From: Ricinus communis
Lineage: Eukaryota > Streptophyta > Magnoliopsida > Malpighiales > Euphorbiaceae
DNA: 64,000 nucleotides
Direction: 5' to 3'
NCBI RefSeq assembly: GCF_019578655.1
Contig: NC_063257.1
Span: 33,718,242-33,782,241, forward strand
The notes under the pieces are model-generated. The model had not been told where the DNA came from, searched no databases, and was given only the letters and a program-made list of their open reading frames with translations. The position numbers and the translations under genes are program-made. Positions 21,541 to 32,899 of this stretch are shown here, piece by piece. Each line of letters starts with the position of its first letter. Position 1 is the stretch's first letter.

Positions 21541-22470
21541 CTTCTGCTGGTTACCAAAAGTTTATCAAACCCATATTAGAAACATGTTTCTTATGAACAA
21601 AGGCGAAATTCTCTTAGTTAATGGATCGACTAACATGTCATTTGTACTAATATGCTCCACTATAATGTTACCATTCTTTACAAGTTCTTTTACAGTCAAA
21701 TATTTCACTTCCATGTGCTTAGAACCTATGATATTCTTATTATTCTTCGTAAACAACACAACTGAAAGATTTTCATATTATAATTGTATAGGTTTAGTAA
21801 TGGAGGCAACAGTAGACATCTCTATAATGAGATTTTGTAGCCAAATAGCTTGTATAGTTGTACCAAAACATGCTACAAATTCAGCATGCATTGTGGAAGA
21901 AGTTACTATTATCTATTTGAAACTCTTCCTAGAGATTGCTCCATTGCCTAAACACAAACTCATATCCAGATGTACATTTTATATCATTTGAACGACTAGC
22001 AAAATCATAATTTGTATACCCTATCAGTTCAAGATTGTCAACCTTTCTATAGGTTAACATGTAATCTTTAGTTCCTTTTAAATATCTCAAAACTCTCTTG
22101 ACAGCAGTCTAATGGTCTTTTCTAGGGTTGGATAAATATCTTCCTAGAACACCAACTGCAAAGGTCATGTCAGGTCTAGTACATGTCAAGTCTAGTACAT
22201 ACTTGTGCATACATTAGACTTCCAACTGCACTAGCATAAGGCAATACTTTCATAGATTCTCTCTCAACGTAATTCTTCGGGCACTGTGCCATGCTTAATT
22301 TAACACCTTTAGCTATTGGCACATCCTAAGATTTACAATCATGCATATTTAAATGCTTCATTACACGTTCAATGTATGCTTTTTTAGAGAGTCCTAATAG
22401 ATTTTAAGATCTATCTTTGTGGATTTCAATTAAAAGAACAAAAAAAGATGCTTCTCCAAGATTTTTCATG
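21541..22470 (-). pseudogene. Copia RT thumb and RNase H
   Basis: The minus strand reads RYLSNPRKDH, VKRVLRYLKGTKDYMLTY and LIGYTNYDFASR near 22140-21990, where the catalytic Asp context appears as NYDFA, and then a C-terminal block (21759-21565) with SKHMEVKYLTVKELVKNG, VEHISTNDML and DPLTKRI. A small tandem duplication of TCTAGTACATGTCA-like sequence occurs at 22170-22200. In-frame stops are frequent. Confidence 0.8.
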
Positions 22471-22800
22471 CCAAAATGTTAAGAAAACAACTGCTTTGAT
22501 TCTTGCAACAAACCTAGATCATTACTAGCAAGAAAAATATCATCCACATAAAGTATGAGAAAAATAAATTTGCTCCCACTAACCTTGATATATATGCACT
22601 TGTCAACTTTACTTTCTATAAAGCCTAAAGAGGAAAATGTATTGTCAAACATTAAGTACCACAACCATGAAGCTTGTTTCAAACCATAAATAGACTTTTT
22701 AAGCCTATAAACAAGATGGCTTTGTTCTTCTTTTATAAAACCCTTCAGGTTGAACCATATAGAGCTCTTCATTTAATTCTCCATTTAGGACTATGCTGAT
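22471..22800 (-). pseudogene. Copia reverse transcriptase core
   Basis: A 97-codon open stretch includes LVYRLKKSIYGLKQASWLWY and the catalytic loop FLILYVDDIFLASN with the YVDD motif intact. This is the diagnostic RT core of Ty1/copia elements. Upstream palm sequence toward 22980 is degraded. Confidence 0.9.
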
Positions 22801-23570
22801 GTAACTCTAAATTATAATGAGCTACAAGTGTCATGATTATTCTAAATATTTCCTTAGAAGATACGAGAGAAATTTTTTGTTAATCAATTCCTCATCTTTA
22901 TATAAATCCTTTGGCAACTAATCTAGCTTTGTGCCTTTGTATATTCCTTTGGAGTCTTTCTTGGTCTTATAGACCCATTTATAACCAATAAGTCTATAAC
23001 CTTCAAGTAATTCAAGAAGCTCCCACATATCATTACAATCCATTGATTTCATTTTATTTCTTATTGCGTTCTACCATAAATCAGACTGAGAATTAGAAAC
23101 AGCTTCTTTAGAAGTTGTTAGATCAATAGTATGACTGAGGTCATAATCATTTTCACCTAAATAAACCACAAAATCATATGAAATATCAAACTATTTTTCC
23201 CTTTAGAGGTACCACCTGGAATGAATCACTTCCTCTAAAGGACGTCCTCAAATGCGGAAGTGATTCATTCCAGGCCTCCTTCCAGTCTTTAATTCAAAAG
23301 ATGTTTTAGCCATAAGATATTTTAATAGCCTCACCCTAAAGATAGCCTAGAAGATTATTCCTAGACATCATGCTCCTAATCATATCCTTAAGGGTGTGAT
23401 GTTGCCTTTCGGCTACACCATTCTATTCAAGACTATTTGGCATAGTAAACTAGTTCACTACTCCATAGTCTTCCAAGTACATGGCAAAAGGTCCTTTTTC
23501 TTATCCATTCATGCTTTCCATAATACTCACCATCTAAATCCGACCTAATAATCTTGATAACTTTTCCCAA
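22801..23570 (-). pseudogene. Degraded copia integrase C-terminus to RT linker
   Basis: Fragments of the linker can be read on the minus strand, among them GMNHFRI on the integrase side of the hairpin at 23215-23274, with stops. The region around 23400 retains homology to the integrase core, including sequence on the minus strand opposite the CATTCTATTCAAGACTATTT-type stretch. There is no intact domain. Confidence 0.5.
23215..23274. repeat. Perfect 19-bp inverted repeat with a 22-nt loop
   Basis: Arm 1 at 23215-23233 reads CCTGGAATGAATCACTTCC and arm 2 at 23256-23274 is its exact reverse complement. The loop also contains the palindrome AGGACGTCCT. Coding on the minus strand is disturbed exactly here, which suggests a snap-back copying event rather than a conserved signal. 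Confidence 0.9.
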
Positions 23571-24398
23571 CTATTTCTCAACTTCAATGTTGAAGATCTT
23601 AAATTTATTAAGAGCTTCTGACTTTTCTTTAATCAAGCACAGATAGACAAATCGGAAAAAATCATCAATGGATGTTATAAAATACTTATGGCTGCTAATC
23701 ATGAGTGAATAAGGTCCACTTACATATGTATGAACAATTTGTAAAAGTTTAGAACTTCGAGAAGAATTCATTTTCTTGATTTTGGTCAGTTTGCCCCTAC
23801 AACAATCAACACATGTTTCTAGGTCACTGAAGTCAATAGTAGGTAGGATATTAAACTTAATTAACCTCTCTACTCTTTCCCTAGAATTGTGGCTAAGTCT
23901 TTTATGCCATAACATGGAGGACTTTTCCTTTATTAGGGGTCATTTTGCAATAACTTGTTCAACATTATATGAAGTGGAATGGACTCAACTTGAAGTTGAA
24001 CAAAGTTTATATAAACCATACAATAAAACACAATGACCAAAAGTTTATGAGTCAAAAGATATAATTACAGAATTTACATTAAACTTAAAACTATTACCAT
24101 GTTTGCTCAGTATAGAAACTGAGACCAAGTTACATCTAAAAGACGATATGTGAAAACATCAACCAAAAGAAGTTCAAAGTTGGAGTCTAAGTATAAACAT
24201 GTGTCTCAAACAAAAGGTATATCAACACTTCATTATTTGTAACCATAAGGTTAAGCTCTCCCTTATTTGGCTTCCTCTTATTTCTAAACCCCTGCAATGT
24301 GAAAGCAACATAAGCCACCAAGATGTGGATAAAGCATCAACTAAATTGGATTCACATAAAACAAGAGCCAATGAGTTACCTGCATGATACATTTTTCT
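23571..24398 (-). pseudogene. Copia protease remnant and integrase zinc-binding domain
   Basis: Frame 23915-23571 begins MLWHKRLSHNSRERVERL, the GAG-pre-integrase block with its two His, followed by CVDCCRGK (zinc Cys pair) and VHTYVSGPYS, where the first catalytic Asp of integrase would be expected but Tyr-Val is read. YFITSIDDFFRFVYL follows. Upstream (about 24380-23920) a protease-like region keeps SWWLMLLSHCRGLE but no DSG active site, and CNLVSVSILSKHG. The enzyme is dead by several changes. Confidence 0.75.
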
Positions 24399-24467
24399 AA
24401 CTAAAATTTATACTTGGTACACTCTGACTTTATGTGTCCTTTCTTCTTACAAAAGAAACACCTCACT
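24399..24467 (-). pseudogene. Copia gag zinc knuckle (C-terminal half of split gag)
   Basis: The minus strand encodes VRCFFCKKKGHIKSECTKYK, a clean C-x2-C-x4-H-x4-C knuckle that binds element RNA. It is cut directly upstream by the chromovirus insertion at 24468. The rest of gag continues on the far side at 31203. Confidence 0.85.
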
Positions 24468-26572
24468 TGTCACGACCCGATCTGTGGGCCCGTAACTGGC
24501 ACTAGGGAATGGGTAGGAGTAAGACCACCGAATCACATAGTAAGCCTAACACTCACTAACTTAATTAAATATCATCTGATATTACTCATGCCACAATTTA
24601 TCTTAACTATTAAATTCTACATATTTAGCTCGGTCTGCCAGTAGAATTAGGCAAGACCCGAAACTACATAAAATTACATCTGATAAGTCTATTATTTTTA
24701 CAATACACTAGCTGATTACATTCATGTTATGAAGAAAAACATGATATATGTACTTGTGCATGAGACCAGCAACAGCTCCTAAATCTAGCACATAAAATGA
24801 CTCTCTATTTACTTGTGTTCTAAGATTTTACAAGTCAAACATACCAAATCAATTACATCACCCAATGATAAAGGAATCGATTGCTAGATAAGAGCCGCGG
24901 GAAGACTAACAATCATATATCTGAAAAACAGTAAAATTGAGCCTGTCAGTCTCGAGAGTGAGTTAAAATCATATATCCAAAAACAGTTATAAACACTTCA
25001 ATAACACATTTATTTAATTTAAAATAAATACCAAATCATGCAAAAATAAACATGTTATGCCATGCTTAAATAAAAATAACTTTCACCTACTACGGGACGA
25101 AGTACCTCAGTAGAATCCTAATCCCAACACTATACATCTCAACCCTCTCTTATTCTAACAGAACTGGTGCCCAGAGAACAAAGCTCGACCAGGATCCTTA
25201 AATCCAGTTCAGTCCGATCAACGATTCGAACGCAACAACGGACTCAAAATGACGCGCTGATGATGATCCCCACTTCCGATCTTCCGATCCGACCACCGAT
25301 CATCCGAAGAGATTTACAGACGATCTCGGCCGTTAATTTTCAAACGGAGTCTGATCGCCACGAAACCAGTGCCATTGGAAATTTTGAGCTGAGGAGAGTC
25401 TGGATATGCCCTCCGATCATCCATCCATCGCCGGAGCTTGCCAGAAAATGCCGGTTGCCACCCACTTTCTCTCTCCACCGCAATTACCAACTTCGGCCAC
25501 TATTTGCGACACCACCACCGATAAAATGAAGCCTAGGCTGAGGGGAGTCGATCGATACCAAGAACAGTAGCTACCAACGCTAAAAACGCACGCACGGCGG
25601 CAAGAAAGCTACGGCTGCCTTCCTCGCTCCCATGCCTGTCATCACCGCTGCTGCCGAGCTCATCACCGCTAGCTCTTCCGCCAGCCGGCTTTGCCGGACC
25701 CCACCGGTCGGCCACAGACGGTCGCAGCCGGAGCCACTCTCCTTCCTCCTCCCCCTCTCTTCCTCGACGACAATTTTTTTCCATCTCCTTCTTCTTCTTC
25801 TTTTTCTTTTCTTTCTTTTCTTCCTATCGATATTTGGTCCCTGAACTTTTCTTCTCTACTATTTAGTCCCTCAACTTTTTAATTACTAACAATTTCATCC
25901 TGCAAAATTTCCAATTAACCCCTAAACTTTTCTTTAGCTTTTCAATTAAGCCACTAACTATTTAATTTGGGCCAAATTAGAATTATTGAATATATATAAT
26001 TACATATTTACCCTTGCTTTTAAATGTAAAATTACCAAAAAGCCCTTGCCGACATATTTCATTACAAAAATACCAAACATACAAATTCTCATTAAAACCC
26101 CTTATTAATAAAATTATACTTTTAATCCTAATTCCAAAATAAATTTCCAATTTATTCCTAACACACAATTAATTTAATTAATCAATTTGATAAATATTTT
26201 CCAATTAAAATTTAACACCGTTAGCTAAATAAAATGTCATTTTCTCCAATAATTTTTTTATAAAATATCCTTTACAAATTCTTCCATAACTCTCAAATAT
26301 AGAATTTAATTTATATATTATTCATTTGGAAAAAATTTTGAATAACCAAAAATATAATTTATTTCTCAAAGAATTTACTTAATTAATTTCTTAAAAATCA
26401 AACTAATTGGATATAGAAAATAACTCCTTTATTTGTCTAGCATTAAAAAATTTCCATTTAAATCATTCCAATTTAAACCAAATAGAAATAAAGTAAAATT
26501 AATTTAAATAAAAACTCATTTATTAATTATTATTAATATTATCATTATTAAAGGAAAATTTCGGGTATTACA
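24468..26572 (-). repeat. 3' LTR of the deleted chromovirus
   Basis: It is 2105 bp, starts TGTCACGACCCGATC and ends GGGTATTACA on the plus strand. It aligns throughout with 28269-31202 but lacks about 968 bp present there, between two AGTC tetranucleotides (equivalent to 28905 and 29873), and has about 115 bp not in the other copy (24702-24828). GC-rich segments at 25150-25750 give chance ORFs on both strands that are not genes. Confidence 0.88.
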
Positions 26573-26589
26573 TTCTCCCCCCCCCCCTT
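26573..26589 (-). other. Polypurine tract of the chromovirus
   Basis: The plus strand reads TTCTCCCCCCCCCCTTA, so the minus strand has AAGG followed by a G-run and AGAA directly before the LTR start TGTAATACCC. This is the site that primes plus-strand synthesis and it orients the element. Confidence 0.85.
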
Positions 26590-27130
26590 AAAAAAAATTT
26601 GTCCTCGAATTTTAAAAGGAAAAAAAAAGGTTCACACTAAGACTGAAACTAATGAGAATAGGAATCTTTCATCTCCAGCTCGGCTTCTCGGGTACTTTCC
26701 TCGGTAGAGAAAAAATTCAACCACAAGACTCATCGATAAAACCCTTGAGCAAAACTAGCGAACCTAAGAATCCGCGATCCTAACTCACTGCTCCTTGGAA
26801 ATCAAATCTTCACTTACTTCTATACACTGAGGTTGCAACACAAGCAAAAGATCAAAGATACACTTCCTCAACACAGACCTACGAAATACTTGATTGACCT
26901 GTGAGAAAGTATTTGGCGGCAAGTCCAACTTGCATGCCACCTCACCAATCCTGCCTATAATTCCAAGGGTTCCACACAAGAAGGGCTAACTTGCCTTCCT
27001 TACCAAACCGCATCACTTCTTGCACATGAGATGCCTTAGGATTACATACTCTCTAATACAAATCTCCATGCGCTTCTACTTCGGGTTCGAACCACTCCTC
27101 TGCTTTCTGAAAGCTGTCTCCAGCTGCTTG
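26590..27130 (-). pseudogene. Chromovirus integrase C-terminus and chromodomain remnant
   Basis: The frame 26979-26785 gives IGRIGEVACKLDLPPN, FSQVNQVFRRSVLRKCIFD and IEVSEDLISKEQ, the tail of a Tekay/Del-like integrase. Further downstream (26780-26640) a broken frame gives RGKYPRSRAGDERFLFS, matching the position of the chromodomain that targets such elements to marked chromatin. The aromatic cage residues cannot be confirmed. Upstream to 27130 fragments such as KAEEWFEPEVEAHGD are seen. Confidence 0.65.
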
Positions 27131-28252
27131 CGGGCAAAAAGGAATTTGCTCTGAAATGATAAGGACCAACTCTAGTTCTACCAAGAATCCAGTTAGCCAA
27201 ACTCTTTCCTAACAATGTGTCCCCTGCACGTACAGAAAATTCTTAACATCCACATCACATCATCCACGTCATCTCATTCATCTGGTTGTGATGACCGATA
27301 CAAAACCATGCCATCCTAACACAAAATTCCTCTTCGACTGAAATCCAGAAGTCTCCTCTATAATCTAACATAGGGCCTACTGCGCCACAGATTCATTCTC
27401 ACAGCAGCTCAGCTTGTCATCTAGAGAATCCCAAGCTAACACAATTTACTTTGAAAGATTTACTTATTTACTTACTTTATAACCAACACTGATAGAAATT
27501 ATTATTATCTTGAAAAACACTTTTAAAAAATCGTAAAATCTCTAGCCATTTTCTTTATATAAAATTTTACAATATCGCGCACCAGGGTGATGATGCCCCC
27601 TATCACCAGGGGTTGCAATGCATGATGTATGATGCATGCCCTAAAATGAGTATGGAATTTTGCATGCCTAATAACGAAATGCCATAATGATTTCTTATGG
27701 GACTGGACACAATATTGAATTTTAAAACACTTTGTTCTACTTAGAAAAATAAGTAGTGTTTGCTTAAGCTTCTCTAGATTTCGAGCATCCGAAAGTATTC
27801 CTACCATCTTTCTTAAGCTTCTTACAATCACCAAACTCAACCATATATGCTCTGACCTCTGCTCGACTTTCCACGCACTAACTTCGATGCTCCTCATTAA
27901 GGCAATGCCTGATGTGATGACGAGGTAGTTCATGACACGACTGCAACTACGCTCTGCACTAATTCTGACTATGGTGCCCACCATCGAAACAACAATTGAA
28001 GCATCTAAGGCCGGTCTGCACTAATCACTTGAAGAAAACGACACGAGCCTACAACACTTCTGATCTCGCTATCGCTACAACACAATGCTCATTCTCAACA
28101 TAGCATCAAAGACAAGCTCACAAGAAAAGAATGATAGACTCTCTAACAGTGAAAGCCGAGACACTTGAGTCAATGACAACAATAAGACGGACTTGATCCT
28201 AGCTCTGCAGTACCGAGAATCTTAACCTAGGTCGAAGGAAATCTAAAGCTAA
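27131..28252 (-). other. Residual internal sequence of the chromovirus, no domain recognised
   Basis: This lies between the integrase scrap and the primer site, where leader and gag should be. A 153-codon minus-strand frame (27984-27523) exists but shows no gag blocks, has a composition like untranslated leader, and stays unassigned. The main coding part has been lost by internal deletion. Confidence 0.4.
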
Positions 28253-28264
28253 GCTCTGATACCA
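28253..28264 (-). other. Primer binding site, initiator tRNA-Met type
   Basis: The plus strand GCTCTGATACCA is the 3' end of plant initiator tRNA-Met, so the minus strand carries TGGTATCAGAGC, four bases inside the LTR edge at 28269. This is the usual primer of chromoviruses. Confidence 0.9.
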
Positions 28265-28268
28265 ACTT

Positions 28269-31202
28269 TGTCACGACCTGATCTATGGGCCCGTGACCGG
28301 CACTAGGGAATGGGTAGGCGTAAGGCCACCGAATCCCATAGTAAGCCTGACACTCACTAACTTAATTAAATCTCATATGATATTACTGATGCCATAATTT
28401 GTCTTAACTATTAAATTCTACATATTTAATTCGGTTTGCCAGTAGAATTAGGCAAGACCCGAAACTACATAAAATTACAACTGATAAGTCTATTATTTTT
28501 ACTGTGGAGAATCTAAGATTTTACAAGTGAAACATACCAAATCAATTACATCACCCGATGATGAAGGAGTCAGGTTGCTAGATAAGAGCCACAGGATGAC
28601 TAACAATCACAGATCTGAAAAACAGTAAAATTGAGACTATTAGTCTCGAGAGTGAGTTAAAATTATATATCCAAAAACAGTTACAAACACTTCAATAACA
28701 TATTTATTTAATTTGAAATAAATACTAAGTCATGCAAAAATAAACGTGTCATGCCATGCTTAAATAAAAATAACTTTCACCTACTACGGGACGGAGTACG
28801 TCAGCAGAATCGTAATCCCAACACTAAACATCTCGACTCTCTCTCATTCTAATAGAACTGGCGCCCAGAGAGCGAAGCTCGACCAAGGTCCTTAAATCCA
28901 GTTCAGTCACTTAATTATCACTAACACTCTTAGCCTTTCGGCTCTCTTACTCTAATAAGACTGGCGGCCAGAGAGCGAAGCTCGACTAGGGACCTTAAAT
29001 CCAGTCCGGTCACTTAAGTTTCCAAATAAGCCGGCGCCTAGAGAGCAATGCTCGACCAGGGACCTTTACTCCGGCAAACACACTCTACTAAGCCCAGAGA
29101 GCAATGCTCGACCAAGGCAAGTCCTAAATTCACCTTTTAAAATTTACCCTTTTACCCCTTTGCTATCAGTCTCAGATTCATACCGGTGCACTCATCAAAT
29201 AGCATGTTCTACAGCCGTCCCATCCCGAGTCAACACGAAACAATAAAATCATAATGCAGAAAATGAAACTTATATAAATAGCGATTAAAATAACTGATTA
29301 AAATAATAAATCATGTAATCAGAATTATTTATAACACATGTAAACAGACATATGACTTTAACTCATAGCTTTGACGACCTCCTAGCTCTGCTCCGACGCC
29401 TCGGGTGGAGCAAGCCGATCTGACGGATTATCTAATCAAGAAAAACAATTAAACAATAACGTTGAAACAGTTGACAATTAACCCTAGGTCTAGATTCCTA
29501 GGACTGACTATCTAAAAATCTCGACTCAGGTAAATTTTACCGAAAATTCGGTAGAATCTTCCCTAAAATATGGACATTTACCCCCGTAAAATGGGTTCAG
29601 GACCTGCTAAAAAACACTTCAAATATTCAACAATTTATTTTAACGGGAGTTGGGTCCCCAAGACTTCACTTTTTTTCTCCCGACTCCGCCACACATCACA
29701 AATCATGACCTAAGGCAGGCAGTTCGACAAACAATTATTTTAAATCACAATATTTTCTAATGCTCAATACAATTCAATAAATACATAAATTTTACCAATA
29801 AATTATAAAATCAACGGGCCAGAGAATTACCGACACGCTTGATCGCTTGGTCGACTCGCCTCCAGCCGCTGGAGTCCGATCGACGATTTGAATGCTACAA
29901 TGGACTCGAAATGACGTGTTGATGATGATCCCCACTTTTGATCTTCCGATTCGACCCCCGATCATCCTGAGAGATTTACGGATGATCTCGACCGTTGATT
30001 TTCAAACGGAGTCTGATCGCCACAAAACCGGTGCCATTAGAAAGTTTGAGCTGAGGAGAGTCCGGATATGCCCTCCGATCATCCATCCATCGCTGAAGCT
30101 CGCCAGAAAAGCTAGAAAATGCCGGCTGCCTCCCACTTTCTCTCTCCACCACAACTACCAACTCTAGGGACCATTTGCGACACCACCACCGCCAAAATGA
30201 AGCTAAGGCAGAGGGGAGTCGATCCCCACTAAGAATAGCGACTACCGATGCTAGAAACGCACGCACAGCGGCAAGGAAGCTACGGTTGCCTTCCTCGCTC
30301 CCATGCCTGCCATCGCCACTGCTGTCGAGCTTGCCGCGCCTCGCCGGTCGGCGACGGACGGTCGCAGCTGGAGCCACTCTCCTTCCTCCTCTCCCTCTCT
30401 TCCTCGGCGACGATTTTTTTCCCTCTTCTTCTTCTTCTTTTTCTATTCTTTCTTTTCTTCCTATCGATATTTGGTCCCTGAACTTTTCTTCTTTACCATT
30501 TGGTCCCTCAACTTTTTAATTAATAACAATTTCATCTTGTAAAATTTCCAATTAACCCCTAAACTTTTCTTTAGCTTTTCAATTAAGCCTCTAACTATTT
30601 AATTTGGGTCAAATTAGAATTATTGAAAATATATAATTACATATTTACCCTTGCTTTTAAATGTAAAATTACCAAAAAGCCCTTGCCGACATATTTAATT
30701 ACAAAAATACCAAAAATACAAATTCTCATTAAAAGCCCATATTAATAAAATTATACTTTTAATCCTTATTCCAAAATAAATTTCCAATTTAGTCCTAACA
30801 CACAATTAATTTAATTAATCAATTTGCTAAATATTTTCCAATTAAAATTTAACACCATCAGCTAATTAAAATGCCATTTTCTCCAATAATTCTTTTATAA
30901 AATACCCTTTACAAATTCTTCCATGACTCTCAAATATAGAATTTAATTTATATATATTCATTTGGGGAAAAATTTGAAAACTAAAAATATAATTTATTTC
31001 TCAAAGAATTTACTTAATTAATTTCGTAAAAATCAAACTAATTGGATATAGAAAATATACTCCTTTATTTGTCTAGCATTAAAATTTCCATTTAAATCAT
31101 TCCAATTTAAACCAAATAAAAATAAAGTAAAATTAATTTAAATAAAAACTCATTTATTAATTATTATTAATATTATATTAAAGGAAAATTTCGAGTATTA
31201 CA
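28269..31202 (-). repeat. 5' LTR of the deleted chromovirus (longer copy)
   Basis: It is 2934 bp and keeps about 968 bp lost from the partner LTR. It includes four copies of an AGAGAGCGAAGCTCGACC-like subrepeat at 28867, 28970, 29040 and 29096 (spacings 103, 70 and 56 bp), of which the 3' LTR has one (25173). GC-rich stretches at 29830-30420 yield chance ORFs on both strands. Confidence 0.88.
28855..29125. repeat. Four-copy subrepeat in the 5' LTR
   Basis: Each unit has a CCAGAGAGCGAAGCTCGACC-like core, followed in three of the units by an AGGGACCTT- or AGGTCCTT-like continuation. The units are partially palindromic (GAGCNNNGCTC) and unevenly spaced, getting closer downstream. The partner LTR keeps only one unit. 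Confidence 0.8.
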
Positions 31203-31830
31203 TCACCACTTTCTTATCAGCACCTTTTGGACCACCCATAGCACTTTTCTAACAGTACTAGGAGCAAAAGTCTTCAACTTCTTACCCTTTTTTTAAGGAT
31301 TACACACAAAGAGTGTACTATTAAGTTGCCCTGCTTTGAGTTTATCCTCCTCAGCAACACATATAGGTTCTTCCCTTGAATAGTAAGATGTTGCAATTGT
31401 CCCAAATTTCGATAGTAAGATATTTAGAGCTTGATGAACAATACAAGCATCAGGAAGAATAATGTCAAGATTATTCAGCTTATTTTAAGTATGGACCATC
31501 ATCAGAATATTTTTCCTAACACTTCCAACATTGATATACTTCATCGAATATAGTGGCTTCAGAAGAGTACCAATTTCAGCATTGATTGAGACTTTATATC
31601 TTTGTGACACTACTGTTAGAACATCTCTATCAATTGTTGTTTGAGCCAGACCACTCAGCAAATGCTCAGGAATTAACCTTTTAAGGGTAAAAAACACATG
31701 CAAATTGGCTTATACCAAGTCGTATACAACTCTTTGTTAACAATTGTACTAGTTTCTATAAGATCAGCAGGCTTAGGTGTTACTATAGCAAGATCAATAT
31801 CTGCTAATTCCATGTTGGAAATGATCAAAA
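31203..31830 (-). pseudogene. Copia gag, N-terminal part of split gag
   Basis: The minus strand opens with MELADIDLAIVTPKPADLIE from about 31815 and, after a frameshift, gives FFTLKRLIPEHLLSGLAQTT, VSINAEIGTLLKPLYSMKY and a Lys-rich C-terminal part down to 31210. This continues in the zinc knuckle at 24467 on the other side of the chromovirus. It is the gag of the copia element whose pol occupies 21541-24398, and is broken by frameshift, stops and insertion. Confidence 0.65.
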
Positions 31831-31885
31831 ATCTTGCTCAGGTGTCTTCAAATTCAACAAATCAATAGCATGCTCAGACATCTAA

Positions 31886-32880
31886 CCCAGCAATGTCCCC
31901 CAAGCAGTTCACTATTGGAGGTAGTAAACTTGGAGTTTATGGAAAAGCTATCCTGCCTACTAATATTTCTCTTGTTTTTCAGCATATAAGAGAGTTTAGC
32001 AGTGCTAATAATAATGGGAATAGGATTCCATGGATTCCTAAACTAGAATTGACTCAGTTCATAAGAACCAACCTTAGATCTTAGGTGAGAAAGTGTTAGA
32101 AATACTTTCAACTATATAAGATTCCTAAGGAATAAGAAATCGATCTAGCATCACTATACTTAGGAGATAAGGCAGATGTGTGGTTTCATGGGTGGCAAGG
32201 TCAAAATAGAGAGGAAACGTAGGAGGACTTTGTAAAGGAATTCTGCTAGAGATTTGGAGAACTTAGTGTCACTGATTTGGTAGAGGAATTCAACAAAATA
32301 AAACAGAAAAGGACTGTGGAGCAATACCAAGAGAAATTTGAGGAGTTGAAATGCTTAATGCTTAAACACCATCCTTGGCTTAATGAGTATTATTTTGTTT
32401 CTAGCTTTATAAGTGACCTCAGTGAAGAACTTAGACCTATGGTCAAAATTTTCAAATCCAACACCCTAATCCAAGCATGTGAATAGGCCAGATTGCAAGA
32501 GCAATCTATATCAGCCTTGTTCAAAAGACAAAACCAAATACCAAAACCAAAAACTAATACTAGCACCATCAAAACTAACACTAGCAAATTCCCATCTAAA
32601 TCATATACTAAACCTTCCTTTGTCAATACCCCTTCAATACCTATAGCTAGTCTCCTAAACACTACCAAAACACATCCTAGAAAACATACTAACTTGAAAA
32701 TTCAACTCAAACATTTAGGAGAAATTTAGGCCTTTATTACAGATGTGGTGACAAATACTTTGTAGGTCATCAATGCAAAAATAAGCAATTAAATGCTTTG
32801 ACTGCAGTTGAGGAGGAAGAAGATTGTCAAGAAATTGAAGAACTAGAAAATGATGATCAAAACATGGAAAAAATTCATGC
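31886..32880 (+). pseudogene. Chromovirus-type gag (Reina-like element)
   Basis: Successive frames give RIPWIPKLELTQF, LYLGDKADVWFHGWQGQ, then (32277-32486) VEEFNKIKQKRTVEQYQEKF, LRPMVKIFKSN, a capsid-like domain. A knuckle relic at about 32730-32790 reads YYRCGDKYFVGHQC, in which the first Cys of the C-x2-C-x4-H-x4-C pattern is Tyr. An acidic stretch follows. Stops and shifts break the frame. The 5' LTR and leader are absent, so the element is 5'-truncated beside the copia gag. Confidence 0.75.
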
Positions 32881-32899
32881 ATGGCATTAAGGGCAGAGA

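Larger units (their letters stand above)
24468..31202 (-). mobile_element. Internally deleted chromovirus (Ty3/gypsy, Tekay/Del-like) with two LTRs
   Basis: Two LTRs (24468-26572 and 28269-31202) begin TGTCACGACC and end ATTACA on the plus strand. The element reads on the minus strand because a G-run polypurine tract lies next to the left LTR (26573-26589) and an initiator-Met-type primer site next to the right LTR (28253-28264). The flanks are TCACT (24463-24467) and TCACC (31203-31207), a 5-bp target duplication with one later change. Only about 1.7 kb of interior remains, with a scrap of integrase C-terminus. Gag, protease, RT and RNase H are gone. It inserted into a copia gag zinc-knuckle region. 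Confidence 0.88.

Noticed and set aside
25167..25882. ORFs of 60-120 codons, Pro/Ser-rich, on both strands
   Set aside because: They lie within a chromovirus LTR and recur, altered by indels, in the partner LTR at 29892-30542. Composition follows GC-rich and pyrimidine-rich DNA.
27523..27984. 153-codon minus-strand ORF
   Set aside because: It is in the leader/gag position of the deleted chromovirus but shows no gag blocks and no conserved motif. I could not support a protein.
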